From the NCBI GenBank assembly GCA_005888075.1, contig VBKD01000122.1, positions 1 through 14,045 on the forward strand: a stretch of DNA of 14,045 nucleotides, in the 5' to 3' direction. Positions within the stretch are counted from its first letter, which is position 1. Each line of letters opens with the position of its first letter. This stretch comes from Chloroflexota bacterium (GTDB lineage Bacteria; Chloroflexota; Dormibacteria; Dormibacterales; Dormibacteraceae). The notes beneath the pieces were generated by a model, which was given only the letters and a program-made list of their open reading frames with translations, was not told the origin of the DNA and ran no database searches. Position numbers and translations under genes: made by a program. Positions 7,651 to 13,759 of this stretch are shown piece after piece.

Positions 7651-8802
7651 GTGGATCTGGAGCAGGCGCGACGCCGGATTCGGGAGCGGTCCGACCTCAA
7701 CGCCTTCATCTCCGTGTCCGACGAGCAGGGGAGCGGCACGGTTGTCGCGGTCAAGGACCTGGTCGATGTGGCTGGCATGGTCACCACGGCGGGAGGCGTG
7801 ATCCTGCCGGAAACCCCGGCGAGCCAGGACGCGCCGGTGATCGCGCGGATCAGAGGTGAGGGCTGCGTCATCGTCGGCAAGGCGAACATGCACGAGTTCG
7901 CCTATGGCGTGACGAGCGCCAACCCGCATTACGGCCCCGTGCGCAACCCCCACGACCCGAGCCGGGTGGCGGGTGGGTCGTCAGGAGGTTCGGCCGTGGC
8001 CGTGGCGGCCGGAATGTGCGACTGGGCGATCGGCAGTGACACCGGCGGCTCGATCCGGATTCCCTCCGCGCTGTGCGGCGTGGCCGGATTCAAACCCGCG
8101 TTCGCCAGCATCGACATTCGGGGCGTCATCCCGCTGAGCTGGTCGCTGGACACCCTCGGACCGATCGGGCCAGACATCGCGGCAACAGCCCGCGCGTACT
8201 CGATGATGGCCGGCGAGGTTGTCTCGCTCGACGACCTCGAGGCCCCCCGGCTGGCGGTCCCTGCGGGCTGGGTGGGCGACCTCGACGAGCAGACGGCCAA
8301 GGCCTGGGCGATCGTCTCGCGCGGCTGGCCCGAGATCGAGTTCGTGGATCGGGAGTCGCTGTTCCAGTGCGGACTCACCATCCTGCTGGTGGAGGCCGCA
8401 ACCTTCCACCGCCGCTGGGCGGCCGAGGTTCCGGAGAAGTACGGACCGGACGTCCTCGCGCACATCAAGCGCGGACTGGGCATCCCGGGCGTCGACTTCG
8501 TGGACGCGGCGCGCCAGCGCTCAATCCTGCAAGAGCATGCGATGCGCGCCATGGAAGAAATCGACGCCCTCCTGCTCCCGGCAACCGCTATCGTCGCTCC
8601 GCCGGTCGAGGCGGGCAATGAGGTGCGTGAGCCGCTCGCACGCTTCACGCGTCCTTTCAACACGACAGGCCAGCCGGTCGCGGTGCTGCCGGCGCCGGTC
8701 GAAGGGCTGCCAGTCGGGATCCAGGTCGCCGGACAAACGAACGCCGGCACCCTGCGGGCGGCGGCTTGGCTCGAAAGGGAGTGGCGCTCGTTTAAGCAGT
8801 GA
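7651..8802 (+). CDS. Amidase-signature family hydrolase
   Basis: 383 residues. Seen: the full Ser-cisSer-Lys triad of the amidase signature family: Lys35 in VAVKDLVDV, Ser110 in GGSSGGSA and nucleophile Ser134 in GSDTGGSIR. The spacing of 24 residues between the two serines is that of FAAH-type enzymes. The family hydrolyses amide bonds, releasing ammonia or an amine. At 383 residues it is shorter than GatA or most amidases (450-500). No gatB or gatC is present, so tRNA-dependent amidotransfer is unlikely. The start is GTG; an in-frame stop at 7597 and no other ATG, GTG or TTG leave little choice, though no ribosome binding site is obvious. Its stop overlaps the next gene by four bases. Substrate unknown; proximity to a molybdenum hydroxylase allows a role in nitrogen-compound breakdown. 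Confidence 0.88.
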   Translation: MDLEQARRRIRERSDLNAFISVSDEQGSGTVVAVKDLVDVAGMVTTAGGVILPETPASQDAPVIARIRGEGCVIVGKANMHEFAYGVTSANPHYGPVRNPHDPSRVAGGSSGGSAVAVAAGMCDWAIGSDTGGSIRIPSALCGVAGFKPAFASIDIRGVIPLSWSLDTLGPIGPDIAATARAYSMMAGEVVSLDDLEAPRLAVPAGWVGDLDEQTAKAWAIVSRGWPEIEFVDRESLFQCGLTILLVEAATFHRRWAAEVPEKYGPDVLAHIKRGLGIPGVDFVDAARQRSILQEHAMRAMEEIDALLLPATAIVAPPVEAGNEVREPLARFTRPFNTTGQPVAVLPAPVEGLPVGIQVAGQTNAGTLRAAAWLEREWRSFKQ

Positions 8803-9194
8803 AAGTGCCTCGACCCAGCGCGATTCTCCGCCTGGTCTCATTTGCGGTCGCGGCCGGGCTCGCCATGGCCGGCGTGCAGCCGCTGCTCGGAGCCGTCACC
8901 GGCAGCGTGGAGTTGCGGTGGGCGATCGGCTTGACCGTACCCGCGGTGGCGACGGCCTGCATGATCTTCGGAGCCGTCCGGCTTTCCGACCGGGGCGACA
9001 TCATCCAGCCTCCGTGGTACTCGGCCTGGGTGCTGCTGCCAGGCGCGTTCCTGCTCGCCGGCGCGGCCGCGATGTGCATCTTCGGAGCGCTCGTCGAGCT
9101 GCAGGCGATCACGTGGACCATGTGGACCCTGCTGATCACCGGATCCGTGTTCTGGCTTAGCGCGATGGCGATGGTGCGGATCGGTTCGCGCTAG
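8799..9194 (+). CDS. Small four-helix membrane protein, unknown function
   Basis: 131 residues. Seen: four hydrophobic spans at about 10-33, 39-62, 74-100 and 103-126, a basic N-terminus (MKVPRPSAILR) and a basic C-terminus (RIGSR), consistent with both ends in the cytoplasm. Between spans 2 and 3 lies a polar loop RLSDRGDIIQPPW. No family recognised. The GTG start overlaps the amidase stop (GTGA), so the two are almost certainly co-translated. It ends nine bases before the opposing cold-shock gene. It could be an accessory to amidase substrate uptake, or unrelated. Confidence 0.7.
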   Translation: MKVPRPSAILRLVSFAVAAGLAMAGVQPLLGAVTGSVELRWAIGLTVPAVATACMIFGAVRLSDRGDIIQPPWYSAWVLLPGAFLLAGAAAMCIFGALVELQAITWTMWTLLITGSVFWLSAMAMVRIGSR

Positions 9195-9207
9195 GCAGGG
9201 CCTCTAG
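9191..9207. other. Small inverted repeat over two convergent stop codons
   Basis: CTAGGC (9191-9196), loop AGG, GCCTCTAG (9200-9207): a six-pair stem with a two-base bulge, covering the stop codons of the membrane protein (9192-9194) and the cold-shock gene (9204-9206). No T-run on either side. It may mark a compact convergent gene end; as a terminator it is weak. Confidence 0.3.
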
Positions 9208-9407
9208 GCGAGCCTGATCCGGTTGGCGCGGGGGCCCTTCTGGCTCGGCTCGATCTCGAAGTCGACCCGCTCGCCGCCCTGCAGCGAATCGAAGTTGACG
9301 GCGGGATCAAGCCCGGTGCGGTGGAAGAAGTACTCCTTGCCGTCCTCCGCCGCGATGAACCCGAATCCCCGATCGGAGACCAACTTCTTGATGGTGCCTG
9401 TCGCCAT
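9204..9407 (-). CDS. Cold-shock domain protein (CspA family)
   Basis: 67 residues, the standard length for bacterial Csp. Seen: one cold-shock domain with RNP1-like RGFGFI (13-18) and RNP2-like YFFHRT (26-31), starting MATGTIKKL. It binds single-stranded RNA/DNA and acts as an RNA chaperone. The ATG at 9407 is chosen because it gives the family's N-terminus and a GAGGAG lies about ten bases upstream; a longer frame open to 9488 adds nothing Csp-like. It is transcribed alone, with a long leader (see 9408-9540). RNP1 has R in place of the usual K and RNP2 has R where many have S/A; both are tolerated in the family. Confidence 0.93.
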   Translation of the reverse strand: MATGTIKKLVSDRGFGFIAAEDGKEYFFHRTGLDPAVNFDSLQGGERVDFEIEPSQKGPRANRIRLA

Positions 9408-9547
9408 CGCCCCAAAACTCCTCTTCTCGAAAGCTAGTCGCTGAACGCTCGGGCCCCTTTCGAGAAGATTTCCGACCGCGGCGAACATCCCCGAATTCCG
9501 GAGGACAAACTTAAATTACCACCGCCCCCGCAAATTGCAAATTCGGA
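9408..9547 (-). promoter_or_regulatory. Promoter and about 100-base leader of the cold-shock gene
   Basis: On the minus strand TTGCAA (9540-9535) is followed by 16 bases and TAATTT (9518-9513), a plausible sigma-70-type -35/-10 pair in one of the few A+T-rich patches here. Transcription would start near 9506, giving a leader of about 100 bases. Known: long structured leaders of csp genes act as temperature-responsive RNA; inference here. The -35 lies in a tandem GCAAATT repeat (9530-9543). Confidence 0.5.
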
Positions 9548-9724
9548 GGCGCGGCCGAAAACCCTCGGCGAGAGATTCGGCGATCCAGGTGGTCCAGATC
9601 CGGGTGAAGCGACGAGCAGCGGAGCGAGCGCATCGTCAATGCGTGAGCGAGCAGCGCAGGAGCTGAACCCGGAGATGGGCCGCATGGGCGCCGAAGATCC
9701 GTCGAGGGCTTTTCGGGCCGCGCC
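9548..9724. repeat. 177-bp imperfect palindrome (large inverted repeat)
   Basis: The outer 20 bases (GGCGCGGCC, GAAAA, CCCTCG; 9548-9567) are complementary to 9703-9724 (CGAGGG, C, TTTTC, GGGCCGCGCC) with only two one-base indels. Complementarity continues inward in blocks: TTCGGCG (9576-9582) with CGCCGAA (9689-9695), and CCGGGT (9600-9605) with ACCCGG (9667-9672). The centre (about 9610-9660) is not palindromic but repeats GAGCGAGC-like units. No convincing gene lies in this region: the short frames crossing it are low-complexity or antisense to the transporter. It could be a cruciform-forming or transcribed hairpin element, an old MITE-like insertion, or an elaborate terminator of the EamA gene, whose stop is nine bases away. 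Confidence 0.6.
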
Positions 9725-9733
9725 TCTCCTGCC

Positions 9734-10594
9734 CTACGCCGCGAGGAGGGCGATGCCGACAAGCGCCGCCACGGCCCCAGCGAGCTTCAAGGCCATGCCG
9801 CGACGCTCGCGCAGCCGCCAAACTCCCCAGACGGCCACGACCACGATCGACGTCTCGCGCACAGGCGCGACCAGCGCCAGGGGGGCCAGGGTCAGCGCCC
9901 ACAGCACGATGAAGTAGCCACCCCACATGAACAGCCCGATCAGCGCGGTGTGCGCGTAACCGCGGAGCTCAGAGGGGCGCGAAGCCCAATCCGGCCGGAG
10001 CCGGTGGACCAGCCAGACGGAGAGGACGAGCTCGACCGTGATGATCGTGATGAGAAGCCACCCGTAGAGCCACGGAGTCGTCAGGCGGACGGCGATCCGG
10101 TCAACTGACGTGTACGCCGCGATGGCGACTCCGGTGAGCAGCGCGGGCAGCGTCGCCCGACCGTTGGCCTGAGCCAGCGCGACGCCCACGATGCCGATGA
10201 GAAGAATCCCCACCCCGGCCAGCTGCAGCGGGGCCAGACGCTCTCCGATCAATATCAGGCCCGCGAGCACCGCGAGCAGTGGAGCGGAACCTCGAGCGAT
10301 CGGATAGACGACAGAAAGCTCGCCGCGACGGTAGGCGTTCGCGAGCAGCCAGAGGTAAATCGTCTCGATGGTTGCGGAAACGGCGCACAGGCCGGCCGCT
10401 GCGGGCGAGAAACCCGGGCGGCCGAGCATGAGCCAGGCCACCAGGATCGGGACGGTGATGACGACCCAGGCCGCGACGGTCGCGCGCCAGAAGACGGCCA
10501 TCGGATCACCGGCGACCTTGACGAGGACGTTCCAGGTCGCGTGGATCAACGAGGCGACCAGCGCCAGAGCGATGGCGGCCGCGACCAGGCTCAA
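9734..10594 (-). CDS. EamA/DMT-family membrane transporter
   Basis: 286 residues forming two EamA halves of about five helices each (roughly 3-135 and 148-285). Seen: N-terminal ALVASLIHATWNVLVKV, typical of the drug/metabolite transporter superfamily, and the characteristic end of the first repeat, SVVYPIARGSAPLLAVLAG (94-112) followed by GERLAPLQLAGVGILLIG, echoed in the second half by VAPVRETSIVVVAVWG. Such proteins export or import small metabolites; the substrate cannot be read from sequence. The start is TTG inside a four-base overlap (TTGA) with the end of lipase-like gene A, so the two are co-translated. No other start fits before helix 1. Confidence 0.9.
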   Translation of the reverse strand: MSLVAAAIALALVASLIHATWNVLVKVAGDPMAVFWRATVAAWVVITVPILVAWLMLGRPGFSPAAAGLCAVSATIETIYLWLLANAYRRGELSVVYPIARGSAPLLAVLAGLILIGERLAPLQLAGVGILLIGIVGVALAQANGRATLPALLTGVAIAAYTSVDRIAVRLTTPWLYGWLLITIITVELVLSVWLVHRLRPDWASRPSELRGYAHTALIGLFMWGGYFIVLWALTLAPLALVAPVRETSIVVVAVWGVWRLRERRGMALKLAGAVAALVGIALLAA

Positions 10595-11280
10595 GTCTTA
10601 CGCCGTGGCCGCGCCAATAGGCGGCCGAGCAACCGGTAGACCTCGGGGTTCACCAGCAGCCCGTTGTGGCTGCCCCAGACTGGGATCGCCGGGATGTCCG
10701 GCCTGATGCAGGATCGAAAGTTCACCGTCTCATCGGACTTCGTGTAGATCGAGGTGGTTGGCGCCAGGGGTGCGAGCTCGAGGTCATGCGAGAAACGACC
10801 CTCCGCGTTCAGCCTCCTGCCGTAGGCGATCTCGTTCGCCATGCGAACGACGCCGACTGCGCGATGCGTCAGGGCGGCGAGGTCGGTCCAGTCGGCCAGA
10901 GGCGCGCCCAGGGTGATCACCTGCTCGACGAGCTGAGGACGTCGCTGCGACAGCACCTTGGCCAGCAGCCCGCCCCGGCTGTGGCCGATCAGGCTCACCC
11001 TCGTGCCGGCTTGGGCGTGGATCTCCACCAGGCGGCGCCGCAGGCCGGACAGGATCCGTTCGGAGTGCTGGACGTTCAAGACGATCCCGGAGAGGTAAGT
11101 CCGGTAGCCGAGGCGGCCGAGCCAGTTCTCCATCACTCGCATCGACCAGTCGCCCGATAAGAAACCCGGGATCAGCAATACCGGCCGCCCATCGCCGCGG
11201 GGCACGCCTCGGCCTCGGAAAACCGGGTCGCCGAGCAAAGCCGTGAGCTCGCGGAGCGAGAACGGATCCGTCAGCTTCAC
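10591..11280 (-). CDS. Alpha/beta hydrolase, lipase-like (paralogue A)
   Basis: 229 residues. Seen: oxyanion region VLLIPGFLSGDW (34-45), nucleophile elbow GHSRG with Ser101, Asp183 in TKSDETVN and His205 in WGSHNGL, a full catalytic triad in correct order. This resembles small esterase/lipase and PGAP1-like proteins. There is no signal peptide, so a cytoplasmic enzyme is likely. It is clearly paralogous to the gene at 12845-13639: both share DPVFRG, PGFL-GDW, TGxRVSL-GHSRGG-LAKVL, PTTSIY and CIRPDI-AI motifs in the same order. GTG start at 11280; no obvious Shine-Dalgarno. It is divergent from the TetR gene with a palindromic candidate operator between, so it may be under TetR control. Substrate unknown (acyl ester). 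Confidence 0.88.
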   Translation of the reverse strand: MKLTDPFSLRELTALLGDPVFRGRGVPRGDGRPVLLIPGFLSGDWSMRVMENWLGRLGYRTYLSGIVLNVQHSERILSGLRRRLVEIHAQAGTRVSLIGHSRGGLLAKVLSQRRPQLVEQVITLGAPLADWTDLAALTHRAVGVVRMANEIAYGRRLNAEGRFSHDLELAPLAPTTSIYTKSDETVNFRSCIRPDIPAIPVWGSHNGLLVNPEVYRLLGRLLARPRRKT

Positions 11281-11342
11281 GAGCAGCGATTGTGGAGGAC
11301 TGGCGGGGCGGTCGCGTTTCCCCGATCTACCGACATTGCTTG

Positions 11343-11357
11343 AACATACAGTCTGTT
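11343..11357. promoter_or_regulatory. Candidate TetR operator, near-perfect palindrome
   Basis: AACATACAGTCTGTT: six of seven symmetric pairs match around the central A at 11350. It lies in the 79-bp divergent gap between hydrolase A and the TetR frame, immediately before that frame opens, and overlaps TTGAAC and TTAAGT promoter-like hexamers. TetR-family proteins usually bind such palindromes upstream of their own and divergent genes. Assignment is by position and symmetry only. Confidence 0.5.
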
Positions 11358-11359
11358 AA

Positions 11360-11911
11360 GTTAATCCGACCACGAGACGCACCTATCGCCTCGGCCGGCG
11401 CGAGACCGCCGTCGCCGCCACCCGTCAGGCGGTCCTGGCCGCAGCCCGGGATCTCGTCAGCGCCGGCGATCAACCCAGCGTCGGAGCCGTGGCGGCGAGA
11501 GCCGGGGTGTCGCGAATCACGGTCTACAACCAGTTCGGCTCCAAATCCGGCCTGTTCGCCTCCCTCGCCCCGCGCCACGATCACGCAACAGGGCCGGCGG
11601 AAGGCTCGCCGAGAGAGCAGCTCAATCACCACATTCAACTTTGCTGCGAGGTCTGGGCTGATGCACCGGCCCTGCATCGCCACCTTCCTCCTTCGGCGCA
11701 CGAGGGCGCGTCCGACACGGCGCGCGTGCTGGCTGAGAGGCTGGCCGCCGCCGATGAGCTGCGTCCGGGGTGCTCGATCAAAGAAGCCGAGGACGTGATC
11801 AACGCGCTCACGTCGTTCACCGTGTTCGATCGACTTCATAAGGATGGACGTCGCTCTCCATCGGCAGTCGCGGAGATCGTCCGGCGCCTGGCTTCGACAC
11901 TGCTGACGTAG
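11360..11911 (+). CDS. TetR-family transcriptional regulator (start codon unresolved)
   Basis: The open frame is 183 codons. Seen: a TetR_N helix-turn-helix, AVLAAARDLVSAG (24-36 counted from 11360), then VGAVAARAGVSRITVYNQFGS (41-61) and KSGLF. The C-terminal ligand domain is divergent. The problem is the start: after the in-frame TAA at 11357-11359, the first ATG, GTG or TTG is the GTG at 11489, in the middle of the helix-turn-helix. Beginning there would delete helix 1 and break DNA binding. The coding signal clearly runs upstream, so the true start is a rare codon (for example GTT at 11360 or CTG at 11435), or the start was lost by mutation or assembly error. It precedes a hydrolase by 13 bases and probably represses the island. 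Confidence 0.75.
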   Translation, partial: VNPTTRRTYRLGRRETAVAATRQAVLAAARDLVSAGDQPSVGAVAARAGVSRITVYNQFGSKSGLFASLAPRHDHATGPAEGSPREQLNHHIQLCCEVWADAPALHRHLPPSAHEGASDTARVLAERLAAADELRPGCSIKEAEDVINALTSFTVFDRLHKDGRRSPSAVAEIVRRLASTLLT

Positions 11912-11924
11912 CATTCATGACGCA

Positions 11925-12818
11925 GTGCGGCATAAGGTCGTCGACCTCGAAGGACCTGTCCACTACCTCGATTTCGGAGGCTCGGGCCAGCCGCTGCTGA
12001 TGGTGCACGGCCTTGGCGGCAGCGCTCTCAACTGGCTTGGCGTAGGCGCTCCTCTGGCCGAGACATATCGTCCCCTCGCCGTGGACCTCGCCGGGTTTGG
12101 TGGGACACCTCTGTTCAACCGCTCCACCACGGTCGGCGCCAATGCCGAGCTCCTGCATACCTTCATCACCGAGGTTGTGGGCGAGCCGGTGACGCTCGTG
12201 GGCAACTCGATGGGCGGCCACATCGCCATCCTCGAAGCATCGACGCATCCGGATTGGGTTTCCGCCCTGGTCCTGGTCGACGCGGCGACGCCCGGCGTCC
12301 GCGTGCGCCGGCCCGAGACGTCGATGCTGGGCGCTTTCGCCACGATCTCCATCCCGGGCCTCGGCGAGGCACTGCTCGATCGCCAGGCACGCAAGCTCGG
12401 AGCTGAAGGCCTGGTCTCACGGGCCCTCGAAATGGTGTGCGCCGATCCGGGGCGTGTCGATGCTGCCCTGATCGAAGCGCACGTGCAGCTGACCCGCGAG
12501 CGCGAGCGGCTCGGCCGCCAGAACGGCCGCGCCTTCAGCCAGGCGCTGCGCTCGATCGGCTTGCGCATGGCGGACCCGCGCTTCTGGTCTCGAGTCGCAA
12601 AGGTGTCGGCGCCCGCGATGATCGTGCACGGAAGCCTGGATCGCGTGATCCCGGTGAGCTCCGCGCGGGAGCTGGCCAGGCGGCGGCCCGATTGGGACCT
12701 GACCGTACTGGATGGCGTCGGCCACGTCCCGATGATGGAAGCACCCGAAATTTTCTTAGACGTGGTGAACCGGTGGAGCGCGTTTAGAATCCAAACCGTC
12801 TCGGAAGCGGTTTCATAA
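11925..12818 (+). CDS. Alpha/beta hydrolase fold enzyme
   Basis: 297 residues. Seen: oxyanion motif HGLGG (28-32), nucleophile elbow GNSMG with Ser95, Asp239 in GSLDRVIP and His267 in GVGHVPMME: the complete triad of the Abhydrolase_1 family. A helical cap domain lies between about 125 and 225. Similar proteins include esterases, meta-cleavage hydrolases (C-C bond) and haloperoxidase-like enzymes; the Ser nucleophile excludes a dehalogenase. The GTG start at 11925 follows the TetR stop by 13 bases; an ATG at 11917 is out of frame. A very long antisense frame covers this gene but is a GC-rich shadow. It is likely in an operon with TetR and lipase-like paralogue B. Substrate unknown. Confidence 0.9.
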   Translation: MRHKVVDLEGPVHYLDFGGSGQPLLMVHGLGGSALNWLGVGAPLAETYRPLAVDLAGFGGTPLFNRSTTVGANAELLHTFITEVVGEPVTLVGNSMGGHIAILEASTHPDWVSALVLVDAATPGVRVRRPETSMLGAFATISIPGLGEALLDRQARKLGAEGLVSRALEMVCADPGRVDAALIEAHVQLTRERERLGRQNGRAFSQALRSIGLRMADPRFWSRVAKVSAPAMIVHGSLDRVIPVSSARELARRRPDWDLTVLDGVGHVPMMEAPEIFLDVVNRWSAFRIQTVSEAVS

Positions 12819-12844
12819 CGGAGATCCAGCCCAACAACCCACCA

Positions 12845-13639
12845 GTGGCCACAGCCCCAGAACCAATACCCAACCAGAGTCGAGGCAAGCTCAAAGGCGT
12901 GGCGACGGTCATGCCGCTCCGGCGCGCGGGTCGCTGGGATCCGATCCCGCCGATGTGGCTGGAAGGCAGGGTCTACCTCGAGTACCTGAAGCTGATCCGA
13001 GACCCGGTCTTCCGAGGGCTCGAGGTTCCATCGGGCCGGCGCCAACCGGTGATGCTGGTTCCAGGCTTTCTGGCCGGCGACTGGACGCTTCGCACGCTTT
13101 TCGACTGGCTCCGCCGGGTCGATTACCGGCCGCGGGTGGCCGGCGTCGCCTTCAACGTCATGTACTCCGAGGTGATGCTCCGGCCCCTCATCGACACGTT
13201 GCTCGAGCTGCATCGCAAAACCGGCGCCCGCGTGTCGCTGGTCGGGCACAGCCGCGGTGGGGTCCTCGCCAAGGTGCTTGCGCATCGCAAGCCTGACCTC
13301 ATCGAGCGTCTGATCACGCTGGGCTCGCCCCTGAGCGACCCTTTCGACGTGCATCCCATCACCATGGCCGGTGTGCGCGCGGCGGAGCTCTTCAACGTCG
13401 TCCGCTACCGGCACCGATCGACCGTCGAGATGCGCTTTCTCCGCGACCTGGCCGCCCCGCCGCGCGTTCCGACCACATCGATCTATTCGCGCTCCGACGG
13501 CGTGATCAACTGGAAGGCATGCATCCGGCCTGACATCGACGCGATCGAGGTCCGCGGCAGTCACGTCGGCCTCGCCTTGAACCCTGAGGTGTACCGCATC
13601 CTGGCGCACCTCCTCGCCACGCCGGGGCGACAAAACTAA
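12845..13639 (+). CDS. Alpha/beta hydrolase, lipase-like (paralogue B)
   Basis: 264 residues from GTG 12845. Seen: PGFLAGDW (73-80), GHSRG with Ser136, Asp218 in SRSDGVIN and His240 in RGSHVGL. From about residue 52 it aligns without large gaps to paralogue A (10591-11280), which lacks the roughly 40-residue N-terminal extension. That extension is polar and proline-rich, with no signal peptide. The start is uncertain: GTG 12899 (residue 19) or ATG 12911 (residue 23) are alternatives, and the only GGAG lies too far from 12845. It follows the preceding hydrolase by 26 bases in the same direction. As with A, an intracellular ester hydrolase is the reasonable reading; the natural substrate is unknown. 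Confidence 0.88.
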   Translation: MATAPEPIPNQSRGKLKGVATVMPLRRAGRWDPIPPMWLEGRVYLEYLKLIRDPVFRGLEVPSGRRQPVMLVPGFLAGDWTLRTLFDWLRRVDYRPRVAGVAFNVMYSEVMLRPLIDTLLELHRKTGARVSLVGHSRGGVLAKVLAHRKPDLIERLITLGSPLSDPFDVHPITMAGVRAAELFNVVRYRHRSTVEMRFLRDLAAPPRVPTTSIYSRSDGVINWKACIRPDIDAIEVRGSHVGLALNPEVYRILAHLLATPGRQN

Positions 13640-13669
13640 GAGGCTCGAGCCGGCGAGGTAAGCTTCGTC

Positions 13670-13758
13670 GCGTAGCGGGAGCTCGCGTGGCGGGCTGAGA
13701 GGGCGCAGCAGCGCCGACCGCATGAACCTGAACTGGGTAATGCCAGCGGAGGGAGTGC
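13670..13758 (+). ncRNA. TPP riboswitch (THI element)
   Basis: Seen in order: CTGAGA (13695-13700), a perfect hairpin GGCGC-AGCA-GCGCC (13702-13715), ACCTGA (13726-13731), and GGGTAATGCCAGCG followed by GAGGGA (13735-13754). These are the conserved core of the thiamine-pyrophosphate aptamer. The closing helix is short and partly G-U (GCGT with GTGC). No terminator hairpin or T-run lies between aptamer and gene. The GGAGGG of the aptamer's 3' end (13748-13753) is also the ribosome binding site, so control of translation start is the likely mode: TPP present, transporter off. Confidence 0.95.
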
Positions 13759-13759
13759 A

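Noticed and set aside
7020..7953. Minus-strand frames of 289 and 122 codons across the amidase start and the 171-aa gene
   Set aside because: They overlap the amidase catalytic region antisense, and the first overlaps the 171-aa gene in another frame; low-complexity translations.
9408..9488. N-terminal extension of the cold-shock protein to 9488
   Set aside because: The added residues are not Csp-like; ATG 9407 gives the standard 67-residue protein with a ribosome binding site.
9434..9926. Short frames on both strands between the cold-shock and EamA genes
   Set aside because: Arg/Ser/Pro-rich translations with no motif. They cross the palindrome or lie antisense or out of frame within the transporter gene.
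11292..11798. 168-codon plus-strand frame starting at GTG 11292
   Set aside because: It runs out of frame through the TetR coding signal, and its translation has no HTH. A frameshift joining its start to the TetR frame was considered, but nothing in the sequence supports one.
13642..13651. GGCTCGAGCC palindrome after hydrolase B as a terminator
   Set aside because: It has no loop and no T-run, so it is too small to act as an intrinsic terminator.
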